Of a stretch of DNA of 62,682 nt, positions 1 through 9,899 are shown one piece after another. Under the pieces are notes generated by a model. The model was not told the origin of the DNA, made no database searches, and saw only the letters and a program-made list of their open reading frames with translations. Both the position numbers and the translations under genes were made by a program. Every line of letters begins with the position of its first letter. Positions within the stretch are counted from its first letter, which is position 1. Source of the DNA: Lachnospiraceae bacterium (GTDB taxonomy: Bacteria; Bacillota; Clostridia; Lachnospirales; Lachnospiraceae); the NCBI GenBank assembly GCA_017555455.1, contig JAFZGJ010000125.1, positions 1-62,682 of the forward strand. The letters are read 5' to 3'.

Positions 1-1
1 T

Positions 2-1132
2 ATCGGATATTATAAATATTTTGGATTTTTGGTTTCTATTATTAACTCCATTTTAGGAAGTGAAGCGATAGCAGATCCGGAAATCCGATTGCCTATAGGG
101 ATTTCTTTTTTCACCTTCCAGGCAATTTCTTATATGATTGATTTATACAGAGGAGATGTGGAAGAATCTCCAAAGTTAATGAATATGGCCTTGTATATTT
201 CCTTTTTCCCACAGTTAATTGCTGGGCCTATTGTGAAATATAAGGAAATTAATCAACAGTTGGAAAATCGTCAGATTACCTTTGACAGTGTATCTTTGGG
301 ATTTAAAAGGTTTGTCTATGGTCTTGGTAAAAAGGTACTTATATCTAATGTTTTGGGACTTTGTGTAGATACTATCTATTCTTATGATATCTCAAGGATT
401 GATGGCAGGGCAGCTTGGATTGCGGCTTTGGCTTATACTTTTCAAATTTATTATGATTTCTCCGGTTATTCCGATATGGCTATTGGAATGGGAAAGATGT
501 TTGGTTTTACCATTTTGGAAAATTTTAATTATCCCTATTTGTCCAAATCCATAGCGGAATTTTGGAGAAGATGGCATATTTCCCTTGGTTCCTGGTTTAG
601 AGAATATGTGTATATACCGTTAGGAGGAAACCGTAAGGGAGAAGTTAGAACTTATGTAAACTTAGGAATTGTATTTTTATTAACCGGAATTTGGCATGGA
701 GCGGCTTATTCCTATATTCTATGGGGAGTTTATCACGGATTTTTCTCTATTGTAGAGAAATTAGGTTTCAGTAAACTACTGAAGAAAAATAATCTTCTGG
801 CAGGATTGTATTGTTTTATTGTGGTGAATTTCGGTTGGGTACTTTTTAGGTCAGAAGACATTTTTTTAGCAGTTGAGTTGTTAAAGAGAATGATTATGCC
901 TTGGAAATATACTGTTGGTATCACTCCATGGTATTATATGGATAATAAGACAATATTTATTGGCATTTGTGCTATTCTTGGAATGGGATTGTTGAAAATG
1001 TTGCCGAAAAAAATAGGGAGCAAATGGAAAAATTCCGTGCCGGAAGCAATTTATTGTACCTTTATTTTATTTTTGAGTATTGCTGCGATTGTAAGTAATA
1101 CCTACAATCCATTTATTTATTTCCAATTTTAA
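2..1132 (+). CDS. MBOAT O-acyltransferase, AlgI-like (5' partial)
   Basis: Membrane-bound O-acyltransferase that would pass an acyl group across the membrane to modify an exported polysaccharide. The reading frame is open back to base 2 and already reads KYFGF-type MBOAT sequence there, so the true start lies upstream of the window; the TTG at 29 is not credible. The MBOAT signature is visible as SIAEFWRRWHISL followed by LTGIWHGAAYSY with the conserved His, and the chain has many hydrophobic segments. The protein ends in FIYFQF, matching the C-terminal FxYxxF acyl-shuttle hexapeptide known from Dlt-type systems. An AlgX/DHHW-like protein follows 11 bases later and is the probable extracytoplasmic partner. 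Confidence 0.9.
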   Translation: MGYYKYFGFLVSIINSILGSEAIADPEIRLPIGISFFTFQAISYMIDLYRGDVEESPKLMNMALYISFFPQLIAGPIVKYKEINQQLENRQITFDSVSLGFKRFVYGLGKKVLISNVLGLCVDTIYSYDISRIDGRAAWIAALAYTFQIYYDFSGYSDMAIGMGKMFGFTILENFNYPYLSKSIAEFWRRWHISLGSWFREYVYIPLGGNRKGEVRTYVNLGIVFLLTGIWHGAAYSYILWGVYHGFFSIVEKLGFSKLLKKNNLLAGLYCFIVVNFGWVLFRSEDIFLAVELLKRMIMPWKYTVGITPWYYMDNKTIFIGICAILGMGLLKMLPKKIGSKWKNSVPEAIYCTFILFLSIAAIVSNTYNPFIYFQF

Positions 1133-1143
1133 GAGGTATTATA

Positions 1144-2304
1144 ATGTTGAAAAATAAAAAATGGGGACAAATGATTATGATTGCCGTCTTTGTGGCGGCA
1201 ATTTGCATGCAGTTTGTCTGGTGGTTTTTGTTCGGATTATATGTAGATATACAAAATGTAGATGATCAGGAAGCGGTTCTTAATATTGAAAACCGCGTTA
1301 TGGCTTCTAAACCGGTATTTTCTCTTTTTACTTATCCGAAATATTTTGCAAATTATGAAAAATATTTTAATGATAATTATAAGTTTAGAACACCATTAAT
1401 TTCTATTAACAGTAAAATGGATTATTTTATTTTTAACAGATCTACCAATGAGGATGTAATTCTGGGAGAAGACGGATGGCTGTTTTTTAGAGATACGCTG
1501 GCAGATTACGAAAAAGAAAGGTTATATACTCAGGAAGAACTTGATGAAATATTAATAAACCTTTTGGAAACTCAAAAATACATGGACGAAAAAGGTATCG
1601 AATTTATCGTTTATGTAGCACCTAATAAAAACACCATTTATGGGGAGTATATGCCTCAGGGGGTAAAGGTGGCTAATGAAATTTCCAGGACGGAACAGGC
1701 TATAGAGTATGTAAGGGAAAATTCGGATATTACGATTATATACCCCAAAGAAGAATTGATGCTGGCAAAGGAACAGTATCCCAATCTGCAGTTCTATTTT
1801 AAATTAGACAGTCATTGGAATTATATGGGAGGTTATTTTGGCGTAAAACCTGTAATGGAAACGTTAGGGATTCCAATGCCGTCCATAGAAGAAATGACCT
1901 ATGAAGCGGTAAACGAGCCTATATTTCATTGGAATGGATATGATTTAGCTAATATGCTTGGGCTTACCGGATATTTGAATCAAGATACTAATTACCGGTT
2001 AGAAGGTTATTCGGGAGAAGGGGTAACCTATGAAGGGGATGCTTCCGTAAGTTTAGAGGCATTTGAAGGTTCCATGAGAACTTACTGTGAAGCAGGAGAG
2101 CCGAGAAAATTATATTTTGCCAGAGATTCCTTTGGAGAATCTATGACTCCGTATTTGGCAAAAACTTTTGGAGAGATGTACAGCATCAGCAGATATACCG
2201 TAACCAAAAGTTCCATTGAAGAAGAAGCACCGGATGTGTTTTTATATGAAATGTCAGAACGTTATGAGCTTGCGTGGATTAATGTGCATAGTTGGCCTGA
2301 ATAA
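1144..2304 (+). CDS. DHHW/AlgX-like SGNH-fold acyltransferase partner
   Basis: A 386-residue protein with one N-terminal membrane anchor (about residues 8-30) and an extracytoplasmic domain. It has the DSHWN motif typical of the DHHW/AlgX family and a later RDSFGESM segment that supplies the likely nucleophilic Ser. In the family these proteins receive an acyl group from an MBOAT and esterify a polysaccharide. The start is set by AAGAGGT just upstream, directly after the MBOAT stop, so the two genes are co-transcribed. A strong terminator follows, which closes this transcription unit. The acyl group and the polymer are not known. Confidence 0.85.
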   Translation: MLKNKKWGQMIMIAVFVAAICMQFVWWFLFGLYVDIQNVDDQEAVLNIENRVMASKPVFSLFTYPKYFANYEKYFNDNYKFRTPLISINSKMDYFIFNRSTNEDVILGEDGWLFFRDTLADYEKERLYTQEELDEILINLLETQKYMDEKGIEFIVYVAPNKNTIYGEYMPQGVKVANEISRTEQAIEYVRENSDITIIYPKEELMLAKEQYPNLQFYFKLDSHWNYMGGYFGVKPVMETLGIPMPSIEEMTYEAVNEPIFHWNGYDLANMLGLTGYLNQDTNYRLEGYSGEGVTYEGDASVSLEAFEGSMRTYCEAGEPRKLYFARDSFGESMTPYLAKTFGEMYSISRYTVTKSSIEEEAPDVFLYEMSERYELAWINVHSWPE

Positions 2305-2316
2305 AGAGAGCTTTAT

Positions 2317-2350
2317 AAAGCCTGTTGCAAAAATTTTTGCAACAGGCTTT
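2317..2350 (+). terminator. Intrinsic terminator after the MBOAT/DHHW pair
   Basis: A perfect 17-base inverted repeat (AAAGCCTGTTGC arm with its complement GCAACAGGCTTT) is followed by GTTTTAT. It begins 12 bases after the stop of the DHHW gene and separates it from the epimerase gene downstream. Confidence 0.85.
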
Positions 2351-2469
2351 GTTTTATGATATGATATAAAAGATTATAACTATTATGATTTAATGGAATT
2401 GTCATACGTATATAAATAACGACGTGCAAATAAAAGAAGGACTTTAGTGAAAGAAAAGAGGATAACAGT

Positions 2470-3450
2470 ATGGGATACAAAGATTTAGTTTTTCCAAAAG
2501 ACAGTGTATTTTTAGTAACCGGTGGAGCAGGATTTATCGGTTCTAACCTTTGTGAAGCTATTACCGATATGGGATATCAGGTGAGATGTTTGGACAACTT
2601 ATCTACCGGTAAGCAAAAAAATGTAGACAGATTAAGTGATAGGGAAAATTATACCTTTATTCATGGTGATATCAGAGATTTAGATACTTGTATGAAGGCT
2701 TGTGAAGGAGTGGATTTTGTATTAAATCAGGCAGCTTGGGGAAGTGTTCCGAGAAGTATTGAAATGCCGTTGTTTTATGAAGAGGTTAATATCCGCGGAA
2801 CTTTAAATATGATGGAAGCTGCAAGACAGCAGGGAGTGAAAAAGTTCGTTTATGCTTCCAGCTCTTCCGTATATGGGGATCATCCGGTGCTTCCTAAGGT
2901 AGAAGGCCAGGAAGGAAATCTCCTTTCTCCATATGCCCTTACGAAACGTGTGGATGAAGAATATGGCAAGCTTTATACCAAATTATATGGCTTAGATACT
3001 TATGGTATGCGTTATTTTAACGTGTTCGGAAGACATCAGGATCCGGATGGAGTGTATGCAGCGGTTATTCCTAAATTCATCAAAATGTTGATTAACGATG
3101 AAGTGCCAACTATCAATGGTGATGGCAAACAGTCCAGAGACTTTACTTATATCGATAATGTAATAGAAGCAAACTTAAAAGCATGTCTGGCACCATCAGA
3201 GGCAGCTGGACAGGCGTTTAACATTGCTTACGGCGGAAGAGAATATCTAATTGATATTTATTATACACTTTGTGAAGCGTTAGGTAAGAAAATTGAACCT
3301 AACTTCGGACCGGACAGAAAAGGAGATATTAAGCATTCCAATGCAGATATCAGCAAAGCAAGAAATCTGTTAGGTTATGATCCGGATTATGATTTTGCAA
3401 AAGGAATTGCTTTAGCCATTGACTGGTATAGAGAGGATTTAAGTAAATGA
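2470..3450 (+). CDS. NAD-dependent epimerase, UDP-GlcNAc 4-epimerase-like (WbpP/TviC type)
   Basis: A 326-residue short-chain dehydrogenase/reductase of the extended type. The Rossmann motif GGAGFIGSN is at the N-terminus, the SSSVYGD segment carries the catalytic Ser, and SPYALTKRVDE carries the Tyr-xxx-Lys pair. The sequence resembles epimerases that convert UDP-GlcNAc or its uronic acid to the galacto form for surface polysaccharides. The exact substrate cannot be read off. AAGAGG lies nine bases ahead of the ATG. Its last four bases overlap the start of the next glycosyltransferase gene, indicating one operon. Confidence 0.8.
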   Translation: MGYKDLVFPKDSVFLVTGGAGFIGSNLCEAITDMGYQVRCLDNLSTGKQKNVDRLSDRENYTFIHGDIRDLDTCMKACEGVDFVLNQAAWGSVPRSIEMPLFYEEVNIRGTLNMMEAARQQGVKKFVYASSSSVYGDHPVLPKVEGQEGNLLSPYALTKRVDEEYGKLYTKLYGLDTYGMRYFNVFGRHQDPDGVYAAVIPKFIKMLINDEVPTINGDGKQSRDFTYIDNVIEANLKACLAPSEAAGQAFNIAYGGREYLIDIYYTLCEALGKKIEPNFGPDRKGDIKHSNADISKARNLLGYDPDYDFAKGIALAIDWYREDLSK

Positions 3451-5711
3451 AAATAGATGAACCAATTCGTGTGTTACAGGTTTTGGGTTCCTTAAATTTA
3501 GGCGGTGCAGAAAGTCGCATTATGGATTTGTACCGAAAAATAAACCGGCAGGAAATTCAATTTGATTTTTTGATTCATGCGAAAGAGCCACAGTATTTTG
3601 AAGAAGAAGTAAAGTCCTTAGGTGGAAAAGTCTACAGACTGCCCAGATTTAAAGGATATAATTACATGTCTTATAAAAAAGCAGTGAAAAATTTTTTTAG
3701 GGAGCATAGAGAATTTGCCTGTGTTCATGGACACATGACCAGTACTGCAGGAATTTATCTTCCGATAGCTAAAAAATATGGAGTACCTATGACCATTGCT
3801 CATGCAAGAAGTGCAGGAACGGATAAAGGAATCAAAGGTCAAGTGACAAAATATTTACGAAGAAATCTCAAGGAAAAAACAGATTATTGCTTTACCTGCT
3901 CTGCATTAGCCGGTCAGGCGGTGTTTGGAGAAAAAGCACAAAAAGAAGGAAGAGTACAGATTCTACCCAATGCCATTGATGCGTCAAAATGCACTTTTGA
4001 TGCTGATGTAAGAAACAGAATGAGACAGGAACTTGGAGTAGAGAATAAATTCGTTATTGGTCATGTGGGACGTTTTGATTTTATGAAAAATCATACTTTC
4101 CTGTTGGATATTTTTGAAGAAATTGTGGCTATGGGCGAGGATGCAGTTCTTCTGTTGTTAGGAGATGGCAAAGGCAGAGAGCAGATAGAAAAATTGGCCT
4201 TAGAAAAAGGGCTGCAGGATAGGGTTTTATTTCAGGGAAACCGGAAAAATGTTCATGAATATCTGCAGGCAATGGACTATTTTGTCTTTCCCTCACTTTT
4301 TGAGGGTTTGCCGGGAACCGTGGTAGAGGCACAGGCAGCAGGGTTAAAGTGTCTGATATCGGATACCATTACAAACGAAGTTGGTTTTAGTGATTTGGTA
4401 CGATTTTTTTCGCTGGAAAAAATTGCAAAAGCATGGGGAGAGTATGTTTTACAAACGAAGGAATATGTTAGGGAAAATACCTTTGATATGATAAAAAAAG
4501 CCGGATTTGATGTTAACTCTCAGGCGGAAAATATGGCTGCCTTTTATAAAACTTCTAAAAAGAAAAAGCTGATGCTTATGGTGCCTTCCCTTCGTCAGGG
4601 AGGACTGGAACGGGTTTGCGCTTTAACGGCGAGAATGTTGTTGCCTTATTATCAGATATTTCTTTGCGTTTTTAATTTGGAAGATGCAGTGTATGATGTG
4701 AAAGGAATTTCAGTGCTTCATTTAAATATGGGAGCAAGAAAAGGAAAACTTGGAAAGGTTTTGCAGGTTTTGAACAGATGCAGAAAGGTTTCTTTTTGGA
4801 AAAAGCAATTAGGAGTAGATGTCACTTATAGTTTTGGACCTACGGCAAATTTGGTAAATGTTTTATCAAAAATTCAGGGAGAAAGCTGGTGCGGAATCCG
4901 TAGCTATATGGATATGCATCCTTCCAATAACAGAAATTTACAATTATTTGTAAAAAGATCTGATAAAATTATTAGTTGTTCTAAGGTAATAGAAGAAGAA
5001 TTAAGGCAAAAATTTCATTGTGAATCGGTGGAAACTCTGTACAATCCTTATGACCGGGAATGGATTATGACACAGGCAAAGGAAAAAGTGACTGATATTC
5101 CGTGGAAAAAGGAAGAAGTATTTACTTTGGTTTCTATGGGACGGGAAGATGATATAAAAGGATTTTGGCATCTGATGAAAAGTTTTTCCCTTGTAGAAGA
5201 GAAATATAAGCAGGTAAGACTTATGATTATTGGAGATGGGGAGTTTAAGGAATATAGAGAACTTGCAAAAAAACTGTCTATAGAAGATAAGATATATTTT
5301 GCAGGTCTAAAGAAGAATCCGTTTCCTTATCTTGCCTTTGGGCAGGTTTATGTTTTAACTTCTTACAATGAGGGATTTCCCAATGCGTTGGTAGAGGCTA
5401 TGACCTTGTCTCTTCCTGTGATAGCGACCGATTGTCTTACGGGGCCGGCAGAAATTTTGCAAAAAGCGGAGGAAACCCAAAACGGCATAAATTATGGCGA
5501 ATACGGAATGTTAATTCCTAATATGTCTCCGGATAAAAATTTAGAGCCCGGAGTTAGGGAACCGGAAGAAGAAATTTTGGCAGAAGCGATTTGCCGGTTA
5601 CTGGAAAATCAAGAATTGTATCATAAATATGTGGAAAAAGCACAAGAAAGAAGTGCGTTTTTTGGTTATGAAGGCTATACTAAGCAATTTCAGACTATGA
5701 TGGAAAGTTAA
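3447..5711 (+). CDS. Two-domain GT4 glycosyltransferase
   Basis: A 754-residue protein made of two complete GT4 (GT-B fold) glycosyltransferases in tandem, residues about 1-365 and 375-754. Each half has its own N-terminal GG-containing loop (LNLGGAES; LRQGGLERV) and its own donor-binding EX7E region (EGLPGTVVEAQ; EGFPNALVEAM). It is cytoplasmic and probably adds two successive sugars. The ATG overlaps the upstream epimerase stop by four bases and GAGGA lies in front. Acceptor and donor sugars are unknown. Confidence 0.85.
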   Translation: MKIDEPIRVLQVLGSLNLGGAESRIMDLYRKINRQEIQFDFLIHAKEPQYFEEEVKSLGGKVYRLPRFKGYNYMSYKKAVKNFFREHREFACVHGHMTSTAGIYLPIAKKYGVPMTIAHARSAGTDKGIKGQVTKYLRRNLKEKTDYCFTCSALAGQAVFGEKAQKEGRVQILPNAIDASKCTFDADVRNRMRQELGVENKFVIGHVGRFDFMKNHTFLLDIFEEIVAMGEDAVLLLLGDGKGREQIEKLALEKGLQDRVLFQGNRKNVHEYLQAMDYFVFPSLFEGLPGTVVEAQAAGLKCLISDTITNEVGFSDLVRFFSLEKIAKAWGEYVLQTKEYVRENTFDMIKKAGFDVNSQAENMAAFYKTSKKKKLMLMVPSLRQGGLERVCALTARMLLPYYQIFLCVFNLEDAVYDVKGISVLHLNMGARKGKLGKVLQVLNRCRKVSFWKKQLGVDVTYSFGPTANLVNVLSKIQGESWCGIRSYMDMHPSNNRNLQLFVKRSDKIISCSKVIEEELRQKFHCESVETLYNPYDREWIMTQAKEKVTDIPWKKEEVFTLVSMGREDDIKGFWHLMKSFSLVEEKYKQVRLMIIGDGEFKEYRELAKKLSIEDKIYFAGLKKNPFPYLAFGQVYVLTSYNEGFPNALVEAMTLSLPVIATDCLTGPAEILQKAEETQNGINYGEYGMLIPNMSPDKNLEPGVREPEEEILAEAICRLLENQELYHKYVEKAQERSAFFGYEGYTKQFQTMMES

Positions 5712-5723
5712 AAGGAAGATAAA

Positions 5724-7604
5724 ATGTGTGGAATCTGTGGTTTTATAACAAAGAGGGACTATAAACTAGAGCAGTTAAGAAAAATGAATGACAGAATGTA
5801 TCACAGGGGACCGGATGATTCCGGCGAAGAAATTTATCCTGTAGGTGCTGACAGAATTTTAGGAATGGCACAGAGGCGTCTTTCTATTCAGGATTTGTCC
5901 CCTTTAGGACATCAACCCATGAGTTCTTCGGATAACCGGGTGACTTTGGTGTTTAATGGTGAAATCTATAATTTCCTGGAATTAAGAGAAGAATTGAAGG
6001 AGTATCCTTTCCGTTCTCACTGTGATACCGAGGTTATTATTGCTGCCTATTTAAAGTGGGGAATTTCCTGTATTGACCGGTTTAATGGTATGTTTGCCAT
6101 TGCCCTTTATGACAGAGAAATAAACACGCTGTATCTGGTACGAGACAGAATGGGAAAAAAACCGCTGTATTATTGGCAGGATGAGGATAATCTGGTATTT
6201 GCCTCTGAATTGAAACCGATTATGGAAACACCGGGATTTGTGGGAAAAATCCGGAGTGAGATTTTGCCACGTTTCTTGTTTCAACAGTGTATTAACGGGC
6301 CGGATACAGTTTATGAAAATGTGTATAAATTAAATCCCGGTTCTGTTTTGTCTTATAAAAATGGAAATATTGAGATTTGGAAATATTGGGATGTAGCCCA
6401 AACCTATGAAAAGATGAGTGCCAAGCCGGTGACGGATTATGGCCAGGCAAAGGAAGAATTAAAGAATCTATTAAGAAAAGCGGTGGCAGACCGTATGATT
6501 TCTGACGTACCTTTAGGGGCATTTTTAAGCGGAGGATACGATTCTTCTTTAATTACAGCCATAGCACAGGAGCAATCTAAAGAACCGGTAAAAACCTTTT
6601 GTATAGGATTTAATGAAGAAAAATATAATGAAGCAAAATATGCCAAAGAAGTGGCGAAATATTTAGGAACGAATCATACAGAAACTTATATTTCCGAAAA
6701 AGAAATGTTTGAATTGGTGGAAAGTATTCCTGAATTTTACGATGAACCTTTTGCAGACAGTTCCCAGATTCCGTCTATGCTGGTTGCAAAATTGGCGAAA
6801 GAAAAAGTAACCGTTGCTTTGTCCGGAGATGGCGGAGATGAGTTTTATTGCGGATATAATATATACGATAATGTAAAGCAGGCACAGTTATTGGATGGAC
6901 TTGGAGGAATGGTGTACGGGCTTTGTCAGCTACCGGGATTCAAACAGGCGCAGATGTTTGAAAAGCTTCCCTTTAAGGTAAGAGTGATAGCCGGCAACAG
7001 AAATAAAGAGAGTAAAACCCAGTTTGGTGCAAGCAGTTATATTGAAACTGCAAATAAGATGGTGTTAGGTCAGGGAATCAGCTGCCATTATGAACAGGAA
7101 AGTAATTATGCAGTAAAAGACTGGCAGATAAAAAGAATGTTGTTGGATATGGATACTTATCTTCCGGCAGACATTTTGTGTAAAGTGGACAGAGCTACCA
7201 TGAAATATTCTTTGGAGGCAAGATGCCCCATTTTAGATAAAGATGTTATGGAGTATTCTTACCGCCTTCCTCATTCCTTTAAGTACGAAAAGGGAATTAA
7301 GAAAAGAATTTTAAAAGACATTGCCTATGATTATATACCAAAAGAACTGTTAGACAGGAAAAAAGTCGGTTTCGGAGTTCCTTTGGATAAATGGATGCGA
7401 GGACCTTTAAAGGAACAGCTCCTTGCATACAGTGATAAGGATTTCTTGCTACGACAGGGGATTTTTGATGCTGAATATGTTTCGGATATGGTTCGCTGGT
7501 ATTTAAAAAATGGAGATGGAGGTCCTGCTACAGGGGCCAACTATTCGAAAATATGCTGGTCATTTTATGTGTTCCAGCAGTGGTATAGTTATTATCATAA
7601 ATAA
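5724..7604 (+). CDS. asnB: Asparagine synthase (glutamine-hydrolysing) homologue 1
   Basis: A 626-residue amidotransferase. The N-terminal glutaminase domain starts MCGICGF, so Cys2 becomes the exposed nucleophile, and the synthetase domain has the ATP pyrophosphatase loop SGGYDSS near residue 269. Members in polysaccharide loci are thought to amidate sugar acids or amino-acid substituents rather than make free asparagine; that is inference from context. AAGGAAG precedes the ATG. A paralogue of identical length lies at 11458. Confidence 0.85.
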   Translation: MCGICGFITKRDYKLEQLRKMNDRMYHRGPDDSGEEIYPVGADRILGMAQRRLSIQDLSPLGHQPMSSSDNRVTLVFNGEIYNFLELREELKEYPFRSHCDTEVIIAAYLKWGISCIDRFNGMFAIALYDREINTLYLVRDRMGKKPLYYWQDEDNLVFASELKPIMETPGFVGKIRSEILPRFLFQQCINGPDTVYENVYKLNPGSVLSYKNGNIEIWKYWDVAQTYEKMSAKPVTDYGQAKEELKNLLRKAVADRMISDVPLGAFLSGGYDSSLITAIAQEQSKEPVKTFCIGFNEEKYNEAKYAKEVAKYLGTNHTETYISEKEMFELVESIPEFYDEPFADSSQIPSMLVAKLAKEKVTVALSGDGGDEFYCGYNIYDNVKQAQLLDGLGGMVYGLCQLPGFKQAQMFEKLPFKVRVIAGNRNKESKTQFGASSYIETANKMVLGQGISCHYEQESNYAVKDWQIKRMLLDMDTYLPADILCKVDRATMKYSLEARCPILDKDVMEYSYRLPHSFKYEKGIKKRILKDIAYDYIPKELLDRKKVGFGVPLDKWMRGPLKEQLLAYSDKDFLLRQGIFDAEYVSDMVRWYLKNGDGGPATGANYSKICWSFYVFQQWYSYYHK

Positions 7605-7617
7605 AGGGGAAGAAAGC

Positions 7618-8748
7618 ATGAATAAACAACTGCAAAAAATCATGATTCATATTAACAGTTTGGGAAAAGGGGGAGCCGAACGTGTTGCAAGCCTTTTGGC
7701 ATCCCGTTTTGTACAGGAGAATGTGGATGTGGTTGTGGCTACGGAATGGACCGAAGAAATGGAATATGAAGTAGACAAGCGGGTGCGAAGAGTTCATGCA
7801 GGTTTAACCCCTGAACAGGAAAAAAAAGGAAGATTGTCAAAGGTGAAATGTCGTAAAGACAATCTGCGTCAAGTAATTTTGGCAGAAAAACCGGATGTCA
7901 TCCTTTCTTTTTGTGTAAAAGCAAATTATCGTGCGGTACAGGCTGCAATGGGAACAAAAATTCCGGTGATTGTTTCTGTGCGAAATGACCCTAAGATTTT
8001 TTATACCGGCAAAGCCAAAGCTTTTATGAATAAGTTTGTATTAAACAGGGCAGACGGTTGTGTATTTCAAACCGATGAAGCCAAGGAATTTTTCGATCAG
8101 GTGCTGCAAAAAAAATCTACGATTATCTGTAATCCGGTGGATGAAAAATATCTGAAGGCGGAAAGGAAAGCTACAACTAAAAAAATCGTATTTGTAGGAC
8201 GGCTGGTGGAACAAAAAAACCCAATGCTTTTGGTACAAGCATTTGAAAAGGTTTTGGAAAAATATCCGGAATATCAATTGTGCCTATATGGGGATAACTT
8301 TGAAGATAACCGTAAAGAAGAATTATTAGAATATTTAAAACGGGAAGATAAAAAGAAGATCAAAGCTGGTGTTCATTTTATGGGAAGAAGTAATAATCTG
8401 GAACAGGAAATGGCGGATGCAGCTATGTTTGTTCTTCCTTCTAACTACGAAGGAATGCCCAATGCCTTAATGGAGGCTATGGCTATGGGGTTGCCGGTTA
8501 TCAGTACAGATTGTCCTTGTGGAGGTAGTCGCTATTGGATTACACCGAAAGTTAACGGTCAGTTGGTACCGGTAAAAGATGCAGATGCTTTGGCTAGGGC
8601 AATGGAATTTTATATTCAAAATCCTGACAAGGCAGAAGAGATGGGAAGAAATGCCAAAGAAAGATTAAAAGAGGCAACAATGGAAAAAGTATTTTTGCAG
8701 TGGCAGCAATATATTTTGAAAGTTATGAAAGAGCAAAACAATTGTTGA
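7618..8748 (+). CDS. GT4 glycosyltransferase
   Basis: A 376-residue GT4 family transferase. It starts with IMIHINSLGKGGAERVAS and has FVGRLVEQKNP and the EGMPNALMEAMAMGLPVISTD donor-site region. The reading frame extends upstream into the asparagine synthase gene, but the ATG at 7618 has a clear AGGGGA site and begins the conserved domain, so that start is chosen. The next gene encodes a close relative, and the two may act on consecutive linkages. Confidence 0.88.
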   Translation: MNKQLQKIMIHINSLGKGGAERVASLLASRFVQENVDVVVATEWTEEMEYEVDKRVRRVHAGLTPEQEKKGRLSKVKCRKDNLRQVILAEKPDVILSFCVKANYRAVQAAMGTKIPVIVSVRNDPKIFYTGKAKAFMNKFVLNRADGCVFQTDEAKEFFDQVLQKKSTIICNPVDEKYLKAERKATTKKIVFVGRLVEQKNPMLLVQAFEKVLEKYPEYQLCLYGDNFEDNRKEELLEYLKREDKKKIKAGVHFMGRSNNLEQEMADAAMFVLPSNYEGMPNALMEAMAMGLPVISTDCPCGGSRYWITPKVNGQLVPVKDADALARAMEFYIQNPDKAEEMGRNAKERLKEATMEKVFLQWQQYILKVMKEQNNC

Positions 8749-8786
8749 AAAGAGCTTTACAAAGAAGAACAAAAGGCGAAAAAGAT

Positions 8787-9884
8787 ATGAAATCAAAAAA
8801 GTTTGTATTTTATGTGAGTAGTTTAAGTAAAGGCGGAGCTCAAAGAGTGATTTTGAATTTGACAGAATCACTTCTGAAAAAAGGACATCACGTGGTGATT
8901 GTTACCACTATGGTTTGCCAGCCGGAATATGATTTGCCGGAAGGCGCAAGAAGAATTTTTTCGGATATTACAGAAGAAGAAACTACTACTAACAGAGTAA
9001 TCAATTTTATACGACGTTTTCGGAAATTGAGAAATATATGGAAAAATGAAAGACCGGATGTGCTTGTTTCTTTTATAGGCAAAAATAATTTTATGGCCAT
9101 TCTTACGGCTTGGGGACTTAAGATTCCGGTAGTAACTTCTGTCCGTGGAGAACCCAATGCAGAATATTATGATAAGATGCAGCAAATCCTTGCCAAAACT
9201 TTGATGGGAAAAGCAGATGGACTTATTTTACAAACTCCCGATGCGAAGGCTTATTTCCCGAAATGGATTCAAAAAAAAGCGGTTATTTTAGAAAATCCTA
9301 TCAACCCACTTTTCATAGATGATTACTATGAAGGTCCCAGAAAAAATGAGATTGTTACGGTAGGAAGACTGGATAGTAATAAAAATCAGAAATTAATTAT
9401 AGATGCCTTTTGTCAAATTGCAGGAGATTTCCCGGAAGTGAATTTGATTCTGTATGGAAGTGGTGAAGATCACGATAAATTAATTGAGTACGCACAAAAG
9501 ACTCCATATAAAAACCAAATATTTTTGCCGGGTCCTATCCGTAATGTGAAAACCAGAATTGAGAAATCTAAGATTTTTGTTCTCTCTTCCAATACAGAAG
9601 GAATGCCGAATTCCTTAATGGAAGCATTGGCACTGGGAATTCCAAGTATCAGTACCGACTGTCCTTGTGGAGGACCACGAATGTTGATGGAAGGAAAAGA
9701 AAATGGGATTCTGGTGCCGGTAGGGGAAGCAGAGCCTATGGCAAAGGCTATGAGGAAGTTACTTACCGACGAAGCATTATGGGAAAAATATAGCAGAAAT
9801 GCTTATAAAATTACGGAAGAACTTCACCCTGACAAAGTAAATCAAAAGTGGGAAAATTATCTGTTGTCAAAAATGAAACATTAA
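8787..9884 (+). CDS. GT4 glycosyltransferase
   Basis: A 365-residue GT4 transferase beginning FVFYVSSLSKGGAQRV, with VGRLDSNKNQ and the EGMPNSLMEALALGIPSISTD donor-site region. An upstream ATG at 8700 would overlap the previous gene by 49 bases; the ATG at 8787 behind AAAGGCGA starts at the conserved domain and is preferred. The protein strongly resembles the product at 7618, suggesting duplication inside the cluster. Confidence 0.87.
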   Translation: MKSKKFVFYVSSLSKGGAQRVILNLTESLLKKGHHVVIVTTMVCQPEYDLPEGARRIFSDITEEETTTNRVINFIRRFRKLRNIWKNERPDVLVSFIGKNNFMAILTAWGLKIPVVTSVRGEPNAEYYDKMQQILAKTLMGKADGLILQTPDAKAYFPKWIQKKAVILENPINPLFIDDYYEGPRKNEIVTVGRLDSNKNQKLIIDAFCQIAGDFPEVNLILYGSGEDHDKLIEYAQKTPYKNQIFLPGPIRNVKTRIEKSKIFVLSSNTEGMPNSLMEALALGIPSISTDCPCGGPRMLMEGKENGILVPVGEAEPMAKAMRKLLTDEALWEKYSRNAYKITEELHPDKVNQKWENYLLSKMKH

Positions 9885-9899
9885 AGAAAAGAGGGCAGT

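Noticed and set aside
392-577. Antisense and other-frame ORFs throughout the window
   Set aside because: They lie inside well-supported genes, lack ribosome sites and show no protein motifs.
2360-2440. Promoter for the epimerase operon
   Set aside because: TATAAA and TTGTCA boxes are present but at impossible spacings; no pair could be supported.
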